Origin: Candidatus Saccharimonadota bacterium
GTDB lineage: Bacteria > Patescibacteriota > Saccharimonadia > Saccharimonadales > Saccharimonadaceae
Length of the DNA stretch: 64,000 nucleotides
Direction of reading: 5' to 3'
Assembly: GCA_017431725.1 (NCBI GenBank)
Contig: JAFRKN010000014.1
Coordinates: 19,620-83,619 of the forward strand
The notes beneath the pieces were generated by a model. The model was not told the DNA's origin. It saw nothing but the letters and a program-made list of their open reading frames with translations, and did no database searches. Position 1 is the first letter of the stretch, and the number at the start of each line of letters is the position of its first letter. Of the stretch, positions 7,836 to 16,304 are shown piece after piece. Position numbers and translations under genes: made by a program.

Positions 7836-9314
7836 ATGTTACTTGAAGATTATAGAAATGAAAGGCTTCGAAAATTGGAGGAAATTCGGGCGCGAGGAAT
7901 CGATCCGTATCCAGCGAAGTCAAACCGTAATACCAAAATTATTGATGTGATAAATCATTTTGACGAGAAAAAAGGTCAAGAAGTCGTGGTGGTCGGAAGG
8001 GTTGTGGCGATTCGGTCGTTCGGAAAATTAGTATTTATTAAATTAAGGGATTATACTGGCGATGTACAGATTTTTATGAAGACTTCGAACGAGCAAAAAG
8101 AGGGGCTATTTGGTGCAAAAGATATTAAATTGCTCGATGCTGGTGATTTTATTGAAGCGAAGGGCATAGTTGACAAAACTCAGACTGGAGAAATTTCGGT
8201 TTTTACAGATTTTGTCCGATTGCTCACGAAATCACTTCGACCTTTGCCAGAAAAGTTTGAAAATAAAGAGGAACGCTACCGCCGACGCTATGTCGATATG
8301 AATGTGAATCCGGAAGTGCGAGAGAGATTAGTTAGGCGGTCGAAATTCTGGCAGGCAACGCGTGATTTTATGAATGCGCATGGATTTATCGAGATCAACA
8401 TTCCAGTCTTAGAGCATACGACTGGTGGAGCGGACGCAACGCCGTTTGTAACGCATATGAATGCGTTGGATGAGGATTTTTATCTGAGGATTTCGCATGA
8501 ATTACCTTTAAAGCGTTTGCTCGGGGGCGGTTTTGAGAAGGTTTATGATATTGGGGCGAGGTTTAGAAATGAAGGAGTAGATGACGAGCATTTGCCAGAA
8601 CATATCGCGTTTGAATCTTATGCGGCCTACGAGGATTATGAAGACGGGATGGAACTTTACGAAGAAATGATTAAATATGTAGCAAAAGAAACTTGGGGAA
8701 CGTTAAAATTTAAGGTGAATGGGTTTGATATTGATCTTGACTGTAAGTGGCCACGTTATAAATATGCGGATTTGTTACGCGAGAAGTTTGACGTAGATGT
8801 CTTTAACCCAGATCGCGAGCAATTAATAAAAATATTATTTGAAAATTGGGAAGCAAAAGATTTAAGCAAAGATGCGTTTAAGAAAAAATTAAATAATACC
8901 TCGACACCACATTTAATTGATGATGTTTGGAAATTAATCCGCAAAACTTCGGCGGGGCCGTATTGGTTAATTGAAGAGCCTTTAAGCTTATCGCCGTTAG
9001 CAAAGAAATCGCCGGAAAATCCGTTAGTGACTGAGAGGTTCCATCCGGTAATTGCGGGAACCGAAATGGGAAATGGGTTTTCAGAATTAAATGATCCTTT
9101 GGACCAGTTGGAGAGATTTGAAGAACAACAGGCGGCGCGAGATGCGGGGGACGAAGAAGCGCAGATGATGGATATGGATTTTGTTGAGATGCTAGAGTAT
9201 GGCATGCCGCCAGCCTGCGGTTGGGGTAATTCAGAACGAAATTTCTGGCTACTTGAAGGAGTGCCGGGCAGAGAAGCAGTGCCATTTCCAACCATGAAAT
9301 CAAAAGAAGACTAA
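7836..9314 (+). CDS. lysS: Lysyl-tRNA synthetase, class II
   Basis: Charges tRNA-Lys. The N-terminal OB-fold (VVVVGRVVAIRSFGKLVFIKLRD-like region near residues 50-75) binds the anticodon. Motif 2 follows in KVYDIGARFRNEGVD, and motif 3 is recognisable as the Gly-rich segment GMPPACGWG near the C-terminus. The product is 492 residues, the usual size. TGTTATAAT ends seven bases before the ATG and there is no Shine-Dalgarno, so translation from a leaderless mRNA is expected. The stop overlaps the convergent DUF167 gene by four bases. Confidence 0.95.
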   Translation: MLLEDYRNERLRKLEEIRARGIDPYPAKSNRNTKIIDVINHFDEKKGQEVVVVGRVVAIRSFGKLVFIKLRDYTGDVQIFMKTSNEQKEGLFGAKDIKLLDAGDFIEAKGIVDKTQTGEISVFTDFVRLLTKSLRPLPEKFENKEERYRRRYVDMNVNPEVRERLVRRSKFWQATRDFMNAHGFIEINIPVLEHTTGGADATPFVTHMNALDEDFYLRISHELPLKRLLGGGFEKVYDIGARFRNEGVDDEHLPEHIAFESYAAYEDYEDGMELYEEMIKYVAKETWGTLKFKVNGFDIDLDCKWPRYKYADLLREKFDVDVFNPDREQLIKILFENWEAKDLSKDAFKKKLNNTSTPHLIDDVWKLIRKTSAGPYWLIEEPLSLSPLAKKSPENPLVTERFHPVIAGTEMGNGFSELNDPLDQLERFEEQQAARDAGDEEAQMMDMDFVEMLEYGMPPACGWGNSERNFWLLEGVPGREAVPFPTMKSKED

Positions 9315-9526
9315 AATTCAATTTGTTTGGTATGTGATTTTTGACCACGAGTAATTTTAATGGTAGTTTTTGGGACGTCAAAATGTTTGGAAAGAAGTTT
9401 AATGAGGGCGTCATTAGCTGCGCCGTCGTGGGGTTTAGCACGTAGATAAATTGTCAGTTCGCCCGAGGCGGTTTTGATGATTTTTTCCTGAGAACTACCA
9501 GGTTTAACCGTGACTTTATATTTCAT
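9311..9526 (-). CDS. DUF167/YggU family protein
   Basis: Small 71-residue protein with the DUF167 signature: [10 protein letters not shown] near the start and [24 protein letters not shown] in the middle, ending in [10 protein letters not shown]. The family is widespread and structurally known (alpha/beta fold), but its function is not established. A TATAAT (9538-9533, reverse strand) ends six bases before the ATG, so the transcript is probably leaderless. It converges on lysS and diverges from uvrB. Confidence 0.85.
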   Translation of the reverse strand: MKYKVTVKPGSSQEKIIKTASGELTIYLRAKPHDGAANDALIKLLSKHFDVPKTTIKITRGQKSHTKQIEF

Positions 9527-9567
9527 ATATATATTATATAATAATTTGGCGTGATATAATAATAGAT

Positions 9568-11544
9568 ATGCCTAAGTTTAAGTTAGTATCAAAATATCAA
9601 CCAACTGGCGACCAGCCGGAAGCAATAAAGAAGCTGACGGAGGGTATTAATAAGGGTGTCCATGAACAGACTCTGCTTGGTGTGACGGGCTCAGGTAAGA
9701 CTTTTACGATGGCAAATATTATTCAAAACGTTCAGAGACCGACTTTGGTTTTGGCACATAACAAAACTTTGGCGGCACAGCTTTATGCCGAGTTTCGAGA
9801 TTTTTTTCCAGAAAATGAAGTACATTATTTTGTGTCTTATTTTGATTATTACCAGCCAGAGGCCTACATTGCCTCAACTGATACTTATATCGAAAAGGAT
9901 TCGGCAATTAACGACGAGATTGACCGCCTAAGGCATGCGGCAACGGAAGCACTATTAACGAGGCGAGATTGTATTGTGGTGGCGTCGGTTTCATGCATCT
10001 ATGGAATTGGTTCACCGGAACATTATCTTGAAATGTCGTTTGAAGTTAAACACGGGACGGCTTTATCGCAATTTGAATTTATTCGAAAGTTGGTCAATAT
10101 TCAGTATCATCGCAATGATTTAGCGTTTGAACGGGGTAATTTCCGAGTAATGGGAGATACGATTGATCTTTATCCAGCCAATGGAGAATTTGCCTATCGG
10201 TTTGAGTTTGGGTTTGACACCCTGGAAGATATAAAAATTGTTGATCCTTTAACTTTTGAAGTACGAGAAAAGCCAGACTATGTCCATATTTTTCCGAATA
10301 CCCATTATGCAACGCCAGAAGATCAGCTTGAACGAGCTTTGGAAAGTATCCGGATGGAGTTCGAGGATAGATTAAAATATTTTGAAAAACACCAAAAATA
10401 CTTAGAAGCGCAAAGATTAAGCCAAAGAACCAAATATGATTTAGAAATGTTAAAGGAAACCGGATTTGTGAAAGGAATTGAAAATTATTCTCGGCATCTT
10501 GAAGGAAGAAAACCAGGCGTGCCACCTTCTACTTTACTAGATTTTTTCCCAAAAGATTGGCTACTGATTGTAGATGAGTCGCACATGACTTTGCCGCAGG
10601 TTAGAGGGATGTATAACGGCGACCATGCAAGGAAATCTACTTTGGTTGAGTATGGATTTAGGTTGCCAAGTGCGCTAGATAATCGACCGCTGACCTACGG
10701 AGAATTTAATGCAAAAATTAATCAGGCGCTCTATGTTTCGGCGACGCCGGGTGAATATGAATTAGAACATTCACCAAAGCCAATTGAACAAGTAATTCGC
10801 CCGACGGGGTTGCTAGACCCGGAAATTGAAGTGCGTAGCCCGGAGGGGCAAATTGATGATTTGATGGAAGAAATTGACCAAAGAATTGTAAAAGGACAGA
10901 GAACTTTAATTACGACTTTAACAAAACGCATGGCGGAAGATTTAACCGATCATCTAAAAGAGCGGGGAGTTAAGACCGCCTATCTACATTCCGATATTGA
11001 TACTTTGGAAAGAGGAGATATTCTAAGAGATTTACGAGCAGGGGTTTATGATGTCCTGGTGGGGATTAATCTTCTGCGCGAGGGGTTGGATTTGCCGGAA
11101 GTGTCACTAGTAGCAATTTTAGATGCGGACAAGGAAGGATTCCTGCGTTCAGAATCGGCTTTAATTCAAACGATTGGACGGGCGGCGAGGCATGAAGAGG
11201 GGAAAGTCATCATGTATGCGGATTTTATTACCGAAAGTATGGAAAAAGCGATTTCGGAGACAAACAGGCGGCGGGAAATCCAGAAAGAATATAATAAAAA
11301 ACATCATATTACGCCACATTCAATTCAAAAAGAGGTTGGAATAGGATTGCGGGCAATTGTGCCAGAGAAAGAAAAAGTCAATAAGCTCGATATTAAACGT
11401 ATTCCGAAAGACGAGCTACCGGCTCTAATCAAACAGCTCTCCTCAGAAATGCAACTTGCGGCAGCGAATTTAGAGTTTGAAAAGGCCGCCTTGCTTAGGG
11501 ATGAAATTGAAAAGATAAAAGATTTTATTGAGGGGAAGAAATAA
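9568..11544 (+). CDS. uvrB: Excinuclease ABC subunit B
   Basis: Damage-verifying helicase of nucleotide excision repair; works with UvrA and UvrC. Walker A is GVTGSGKT at residues 38-45. The DNA-gripping beta-hairpin with its aromatic residues is [13 protein letters not shown] near residue 90. The helicase motif DESH appears as [15 protein letters not shown], and [17 protein letters not shown] and QTIGRAARH form motifs V and VI. The C-terminal UVR domain ([19 protein letters not shown]) binds UvrC. All 658 residues are accounted for. TGATATAAT ends seven bases before the ATG: leaderless. Confidence 0.97.
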   Translation: MPKFKLVSKYQPTGDQPEAIKKLTEGINKGVHEQTLLGVTGSGKTFTMANIIQNVQRPTLVLAHNKTLAAQLYAEFRDFFPENEVHYFVSYFDYYQPEAYIASTDTYIEKDSAINDEIDRLRHAATEALLTRRDCIVVASVSCIYGIGSPEHYLEMSFEVKHGTALSQFEFIRKLVNIQYHRNDLAFERGNFRVMGDTIDLYPANGEFAYRFEFGFDTLEDIKIVDPLTFEVREKPDYVHIFPNTHYATPEDQLERALESIRMEFEDRLKYFEKHQKYLEAQRLSQRTKYDLEMLKETGFVKGIENYSRHLEGRKPGVPPSTLLDFFPKDWLLIVDESHMTLPQVRGMYNGDHARKSTLVEYGFRLPSALDNRPLTYGEFNAKINQALYVSATPGEYELEHSPKPIEQVIRPTGLLDPEIEVRSPEGQIDDLMEEIDQRIVKGQRTLITTLTKRMAEDLTDHLKERGVKTAYLHSDIDTLERGDILRDLRAGVYDVLVGINLLREGLDLPEVSLVAILDADKEGFLRSESALIQTIGRAARHEEGKVIMYADFITESMEKAISETNRRREIQKEYNKKHHITPHSIQKEVGIGLRAIVPEKEKVNKLDIKRIPKDELPALIKQLSSEMQLAAANLEFEKAALLRDEIEKIKDFIEGKK

Positions 11545-11563
11545 AATAATAAAAACATGCAAT

Positions 11564-11611
11564 AAAAAAGTGGCTCTTGGCCTCCCGCTATGCAGCACAA
11601 GGTCGAACCAC
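11564..11611 (-). terminator. Terminator of the nuclease-toxin-like gene
   Basis: On the reverse strand GTGGTTC (11611-11605) pairs with GAGCCAC (11576-11570), followed by TTTTTT. It lies directly after the TAG at 11614-11612 and also insulates uvrB. Confidence 0.7.
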
Positions 11612-12031
11612 CTACGGTTTTATATTATCAAATTTACCTTTAATGGTCAATAGATTTCCAGTTTTATCTATGACTAACAAAGTTTTAATTATATTGGTTC
11701 TACTACGTTTTTTAAGATTTTTGATGTAGAAAGTCTCGCTTCTTTTATTTAGCCTTCTCAAATCAAAAATAATATGTTTTGATTGTTTCTCTGCCGTTTT
11801 AAAATTATCTTCAAAAGACGAATTACTAAATGTTATTGGACTTTTGGTTTCCCATATTTTACCAGCCATTTCAAAATCTGGGCTCTTTGAACCTTTAATG
11901 TTACTCGGCCTTAAAAAAACAACATCTAGTCCTTTATCAGCAAAATATTCTGCGGTATCTATTTCATGGAGCTCTGGAGCCTTTTTTAGAACACTATAAT
12001 CTACTTTCCCTCTTTTTATACTTGTTGACAC
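11612..12031 (-). CDS. Orphan CdiA-CT-like nuclease domain protein
   Basis: 139-residue basic protein. The middle segment reads SPDFEMAGKIWETKSP, with Asp52, Glu61 and Lys63, and Glu residues at 20-23 upstream. This matches the E...D...ExK layout of PD-(D/E)xK nucleases seen in the tRNase toxin tips of contact-dependent inhibition (CdiA C-terminal) proteins. No delivery domain, signal peptide or obvious immunity gene is next to it. The GTG start is preceded by AGGA about nine bases upstream. A promoter is at 12082-12111. It could be a captured toxin tip, a restriction-like nuclease, or inert. The fold assignment is inference from the motif. Confidence 0.55.
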   Translation of the reverse strand: MSTSIKRGKVDYSVLKKAPELHEIDTAEYFADKGLDVVFLRPSNIKGSKSPDFEMAGKIWETKSPITFSNSSFEDNFKTAEKQSKHIIFDLRRLNKRSETFYIKNLKKRSRTNIIKTLLVIDKTGNLLTIKGKFDNIKP

Positions 12032-12081
12032 GAAAAACTATCCTGTTTAAACTAATAATTTTCCATCCTTCGTTAAAAGCG

Positions 12082-12111
12082 ATTATAACATATGGCAGAA
12101 GGGTTTGTTAA
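12082..12111 (-). promoter_or_regulatory. Promoter of the nuclease-like gene
   Basis: Reverse strand TTAACA (12111-12106), 18-base spacer, TATAAT (12087-12082), extended TGT before the -10. Confidence 0.6.
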
Positions 12112-12197
12112 TTTTTTTTACCTTCTACACCTATAAAATTCTCCAAAAAACAGCCATTTTTGGGAAGTTTAGCCTCATTAATTGTAAAAATCGTATT

Positions 12198-12233
12198 GGC
12201 CTCCCTAAAGAGCCTTAACGGCCCTTAGAAGCC
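12198..12233 (-). terminator. Hairpin downstream of the FISUMP surface-protein gene
   Basis: Reverse strand GGCTTCTAAGGGCC, loop GTTAA, GGCTCTTTAGGGAGGCC: a long GC-rich stem with small mismatches, then CAATACGATTTTT. The T tract is displaced, so termination efficiency is uncertain. The rest of 12032-12260 holds only the promoter of the neighbouring gene. Confidence 0.5.
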
Positions 12234-12260
12234 TAAACCATTTTAACCTTTCAGGGGGAA

Positions 12261-14117
12261 CTAACTACCCACTAAACACCTAATAGAGTAGCCGTAGCCC
12301 TTACTGTTGACATACGTACCTGGGTAGATATGCGTGCTATCCAGACCCAGGTAGTAGCTACTGTGGTTATAATCCGCAGTAGACGACCAATAGTACCCAT
12401 CGAAGCCCCTAATACCCACTGACGACCCATAGGCGTAGCCAGAGTAGAGAAAGTTGTTTGGGTAAGTTCTATATATTTTAGACATATCTGCACCAGTAGG
12501 AGTGGTACTAGAAGTTGCATTTGTTCCTGTACCACCAAGTTGAATATCTAAATAAGAAAATCCGCCAGTAGCAGCTCCTTTACCAGAACTTCTACCATAT
12601 GGTAATTTCCAGCCAGTAGGACATAGCGAGGTATTAGCGGCTTCTGAAGGAGTAAAACCATTAGCGTCAGTTGTAGTAGTATTGTAATATTTAGTATTAG
12701 CCATAGCTGCTGCCCAAGTGTAATAGTTGCCATAGGAATAGATGTTTTGGCCAGTGCTAGTCATGTTATTAGTATTTACATTGGGGTTAATGGTGCTATT
12801 AGTATTAGTATTGTCGTTACGGTATCTAGGCATGCGATAACCTGGAGAGTTAGTAGTGCCGATATCAGAAAGGGTAGCACCATTAACTCCAGCGATGTCA
12901 CCACTCCCGTCAGATTTATACAGAGTGTTAGCGGTAGTGACATTGGAGAAGTTCGCGGTTTCCGGTTGAGCTAGGCCAGAGAAGACTCCACCAAAGGCTC
13001 CATTATTATTTTGGGTGTTCATTGGGGAGATATTGGCGGTATAGTCTAATCTGAGGTTCTCTATCATCCAACAATTACCATCAGCTAGTTTAGCTACGGC
13101 GTAGGTATTTTCATCACGAATATCAGTAAGGGCGGTAACTTGGCCGCTATTTAGGCCAGCACAGCCAGACCAGTTTTGGAGATAACCGATAGATTTAACC
13201 CAAATAGCATAAAGAGGCATGCCAGCAGAGGAAAGAGCGGAGAAGGTGATATCTTCGTTCGGGCCATAGCTAGTGCCAGAATAGTCGTATTCTGTATTCC
13301 AACCGGCAAAGCCGTAACCTGGTCTTTTAAAGTTGGAAGCCCAAAGGGTAGTAGAAGTGGCGGAAGTACCCACGTTTTGATCGCCCATAGTGTCGGTAAC
13401 GCCACTAGCATTAGGAACGTAACAAATGAGACCAGCAGCGCAGTTGGTAATGGGTGCGACTGGCGCACTAGAAGAAGGGTGAACAAGAGTGTATTTGACC
13501 TTGCCGCTATAAATGTCGGCGGTTTGGGTGGGAGAAACATAAACGGCATAGGTGGTTTCGAGCTGAGAACCGGTGGTAGTATCAGTAGCAGAAGGATAAG
13601 AAGCAACTTTGGTAGAAGTAGATGGCACGGCGTGATAGGCTGTGAAATTATTCGGGTTGGTACTTTCAATAACTGGAACATAGCTAGAACCAGCAGAAGT
13701 AAGTTTCATGGCCCAATTGGAATTAGCACCATTTATGGCTGTGCCGGTAGCGATAGTTTGGCCAGTATTAATACCATTTAAAGTTGTAGTGCCATAAGTA
13801 TTGTTAGTATAACCAACAGCATAAATGGCATAACCGGAGGAATCATTGCAAACTACTTTTAGAGTGGTTTTGCCAATGCCGTTGGGATAATAGCTATTAC
13901 TGCCGGAATAAATACCATTGGGAACGGTGCCGGTGTGTGGAGTATTAACGATGCCAGAAACAGTGCAAGCGTCGGCAACAGTGACAGAAGCGGTGGCAGT
14001 AACCGTAGTGTCGGCTTGGACCCTAGCCGAAGACAAAAAAGTGAAGGAAAATATACTAAAAATAACTAAACTGGCTGCGATGCAAACAGACGCATTAACT
14101 CTAAATAATCTAAGCAT
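12261..14117 (-). CDS. Secreted FISUMP-domain surface protein with InlB B-type repeat
   Basis: 618 residues. A hydrophobic signal segment at about 12-33 ends in ARVQADT. Residues 35-220 form a Thr/Ser/Asn-rich region likely of beta structure. A Listeria-Bacteroides (InlB B) type repeat follows near 245-305, with GYGFAGWNTE and ITFSA...PLYAIW. The C-terminal 300 residues match the Fibrobacter succinogenes major paralogous domain: DIRDENTYAVAKLADGNCWM, LCPTGWKLPYG and GYYWSSTADYNHSSYYLGL...SIRCL. No sorting motif is visible at the C-terminus (ends RCLVGS). Such proteins are secreted and suspected adhesins. Its promoter (TATAAT 14154-14149) diverges from the phosphoketolase. Confidence 0.85.
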   Translation of the reverse strand: MLRLFRVNASVCIAASLVIFSIFSFTFLSSARVQADTTVTATASVTVADACTVSGIVNTPHTGTVPNGIYSGSNSYYPNGIGKTTLKVVCNDSSGYAIYAVGYTNNTYGTTTLNGINTGQTIATGTAINGANSNWAMKLTSAGSSYVPVIESTNPNNFTAYHAVPSTSTKVASYPSATDTTTGSQLETTYAVYVSPTQTADIYSGKVKYTLVHPSSSAPVAPITNCAAGLICYVPNASGVTDTMGDQNVGTSATSTTLWASNFKRPGYGFAGWNTEYDYSGTSYGPNEDITFSALSSAGMPLYAIWVKSIGYLQNWSGCAGLNSGQVTALTDIRDENTYAVAKLADGNCWMIENLRLDYTANISPMNTQNNNGAFGGVFSGLAQPETANFSNVTTANTLYKSDGSGDIAGVNGATLSDIGTTNSPGYRMPRYRNDNTNTNSTINPNVNTNNMTSTGQNIYSYGNYYTWAAAMANTKYYNTTTTDANGFTPSEAANTSLCPTGWKLPYGRSSGKGAATGGFSYLDIQLGGTGTNATSSTTPTGADMSKIYRTYPNNFLYSGYAYGSSVGIRGFDGYYWSSTADYNHSSYYLGLDSTHIYPGTYVNSKGYGYSIRCLVGS

Positions 14118-14211
14118 TTTTATTTATCCTCATCGTGATTATGTATTTATTATAGCACAATTATTTTGGATGAAAATAGTTTTAGTAAGAAAAATATGCT
14201 ACAATTTAAGT

Positions 14212-15138
14212 ATGGGTGGGGCTGATACTATTGAAAAAATCCGGAAAAGAATCAGGGCCTGCGATTATCTTGCAACCGCACAGCTTTTTTTGCAAGATAA
14301 TTTTTTGTTGGAACGACCTTTGGAATTTCATGATATAAATCCGCGATTGCTAGGACACTGGGGGACTTGTCACGGAATTAACGTGGCTTATGCAAATTTA
14401 AAAAATCATTTTAAAGATGATGTGGATTTTACTTTGGTAGTGGGGCCAGGTCATGGCTTCCCGGCACTCCAGGCAAATTTATTTATTGATGGGGAATTAA
14501 AAAGGTTTGAGCCCGGTTTGACTTTAAATGAAAAAGGAATAAGATATCTTTGCCGGAACTTTTCTTGGCCAGATGGGTTTCCGAGCCATGCTAGCCCTTT
14601 GACACCAGGCGTGATTACAGAGGGTGGGGAGCTTGGCTATGCGCTAGCAAACGCTTACGGATTGGTTTTGGGGCACCCAGAAAAAACAGTGGCAGTTTTG
14701 ATTGGTGACGGAGAGTTGGAGACTGCAACGGCCCTAGATTCTTTGAATTTGAAAAATTTACTAACGGGAGCTAAAAATGGTCGGGTGCTACCAATTTTGC
14801 ATTTAAATGGTTATAAAATTTCGGCGCCGACGATCTATGCGCGAAAATCGGAGAGGGAATTAAACGAGCTCATCCGCGGATTTGGGTTTACGCCAGTTTT
14901 AATTGATGGCGAAGAGACCGAAAAATTTCAAGAGCTTCTAAATGCGGAGATTGAAGCGCCGTTTTATATTCTAAAAACCGAAAAAGGTTTTGGAGGGCCG
15001 AACCGTTTTCAGATGTCGCACCAGATTCCGTTAAAAAATCCGAAAACGGATGAAAAGGAGCTGAAGGCTTTGGAGAGTTGGCTGAGATCTTATAATTTTG
15101 CAGAATTATTTGATAAGGTGAAAGGATTTAGATGGTAG
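14212..15138 (+). CDS. Phosphoketolase, N-terminal (thiamine diphosphate pyrophosphate-binding) part
   Basis: 308 residues covering only the XFP N-terminal domain. Seen: RPLEFHDINPRLLGHWGTCHG, GPGHGFPALQANLFIDG, and IGDGELETATA, the GDG...N-like cofactor and Mg2+ site; then GFGGPNRFQMSHQIPL, which in complete enzymes precedes the inter-domain linker. The ORF stops at that linker and the remaining two domains follow in another frame. An upstream in-frame extension to 13918 exists but is antisense to another gene; TGCTACAAT (14197-14205) ends six bases before ATG 14212, so I chose that leaderless start. The complete enzyme cleaves xylulose-5-phosphate or fructose-6-phosphate to acetyl phosphate. 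Confidence 0.88.
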   Translation: MGGADTIEKIRKRIRACDYLATAQLFLQDNFLLERPLEFHDINPRLLGHWGTCHGINVAYANLKNHFKDDVDFTLVVGPGHGFPALQANLFIDGELKRFEPGLTLNEKGIRYLCRNFSWPDGFPSHASPLTPGVITEGGELGYALANAYGLVLGHPEKTVAVLIGDGELETATALDSLNLKNLLTGAKNGRVLPILHLNGYKISAPTIYARKSERELNELIRGFGFTPVLIDGEETEKFQELLNAEIEAPFYILKTEKGFGGPNRFQMSHQIPLKNPKTDEKELKALESWLRSYNFAELFDKVKGFRW

Positions 15139-16304
15139 TAGAACGCGTCACGGAACCTGGTAAAGAAAAATTTTCGCCGGCGGAAAAAATCGGAGAATTA
15201 TTGGCAGCAGAATTTAAAAAAGACCCGCATTTTTACTTTTTTTCACCAGACGAAACCACGTCGAATAAATTTGACCAAATTTTTGAAGTAGAAAAAAGAG
15301 CTTGGGCGCTGGAAACGGAAAGTTGGGATTTGCCAGAAAGCGAAAATGGGCGAATCGTAGAAATGCTATCGGAAAATGTTTTGTTTTCGGTAATGACAGG
15401 GCATTTGATGAATGGCGAGCAAGCGATGATGGGGAGTTATGAAGCGTTTTTCTCAATTATTTTGGCACAAATTTTACAACAAATGAAATTTATAAAACAA
15501 GCGAAAAGAGTGGCTTGGCGTAAGGCTTTACCAGCGGTAAATTTACTTTCCACCTCAACTTGTTGGCGGCAGGATCATAACGGTTTTACACATCAATCGC
15601 CGGCTTTAATTTCGGCACTACTTGGTGTGCCATCAAATTTGGTAAATTGCCTTTTCCCGGTGGATGACGTGGCAGCAGAAGAAGCGTTTAAATTTATGTT
15701 GAATTCAAAGGATGTTGTAAATCTTACAACATTTAATAAAAACGAAATGCCGAGATATATCGATTCGCACCATGCAAATTTCCAATTTGTAAACGGAGGG
15801 GCGTCAATCTATGAATTTGTGTCAGACAAAAACCCAGATTATGTCTTAGCAGCAGCGGGAGATATTGTAACGCATGAAACGATTCAGGCAATCAAGATTT
15901 TGAAAGAAGATCTGCCAGAAATTAAATTGCGCTTTGTGGGAATTAATAGTTTGTCTTATCGCGCCATTGGTACAACAAAGAATAAATTGACTAAGGAAAA
16001 ATTTGGGGAATTATTTACCAAAGATAAGCCAATTTTAGCGAATTTTCATGGTTATCCAGAAACTTTGGAAAATATTTTGGAAAATTATACGGAAAGAAGA
16101 AGGTTGAGAGTGCATGGTTTTAATGAAGAGGGGTCCACTACCACACCATTTGAAATGTTGAGAAAAAATATGGCGTCGAGATATGATCTTGCGATTGATA
16201 TTGCGAGAGTGGAAAAAAGAGAAGATTTAGTATCGAAATACCAAGCCATTCTAGAGCAGAATCATTTACATGCTCTAGAATATGGCGAGGATTTAGTTAA
16301 ATAA
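15132..16304 (+). CDS. Phosphoketolase, C-terminal (pyrimidine-binding and C-terminal domain) part
   Basis: 390 residues matching the middle XFP and XFP_C domains: FSPDETTSNKFDQIFEV, GRIVEMLSENV, STCWRQDHNGFTHQSPALI, AAAGDIVTHETIQAI, FHGYPETL and HGFNEEGSTTTPFEML. Its ATG at 15132 lies inside the last codons of the N-terminal gene (ATGGTAG, seven-base overlap), so it is translationally coupled in the -1 frame. Together the two products (about 698 residues) hold all domains of a normal enzyme of about 800. Both catalytic halves look intact. It ends just before the convergent PBP gene. Confidence 0.88.
   Translation: MVVERVTEPGKEKFSPAEKIGELLAAEFKKDPHFYFFSPDETTSNKFDQIFEVEKRAWALETESWDLPESENGRIVEMLSENVLFSVMTGHLMNGEQAMMGSYEAFFSIILAQILQQMKFIKQAKRVAWRKALPAVNLLSTSTCWRQDHNGFTHQSPALISALLGVPSNLVNCLFPVDDVAAEEAFKFMLNSKDVVNLTTFNKNEMPRYIDSHHANFQFVNGGASIYEFVSDKNPDYVLAAAGDIVTHETIQAIKILKEDLPEIKLRFVGINSLSYRAIGTTKNKLTKEKFGELFTKDKPILANFHGYPETLENILENYTERRRLRVHGFNEEGSTTTPFEMLRKNMASRYDLAIDIARVEKREDLVSKYQAILEQNHLHALEYGEDLVK

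Noticed and set aside
11570..11611. tRNA-like segment with GGTTCGACC on the reverse strand
   Set aside because: No acceptor or anticodon stem can be formed; it works as a terminator hairpin.
13176..13781. 201-codon open frame opposite the FISUMP gene
   Set aside because: Low-complexity Gly/Ser/Arg product typical of an antisense shadow; no ribosome-binding site.
13918..14211. In-frame extension upstream of the phosphoketolase N-terminal gene
   Set aside because: It is antisense to the signal-peptide end of the FISUMP gene, and a promoter box lies right before ATG 14212.
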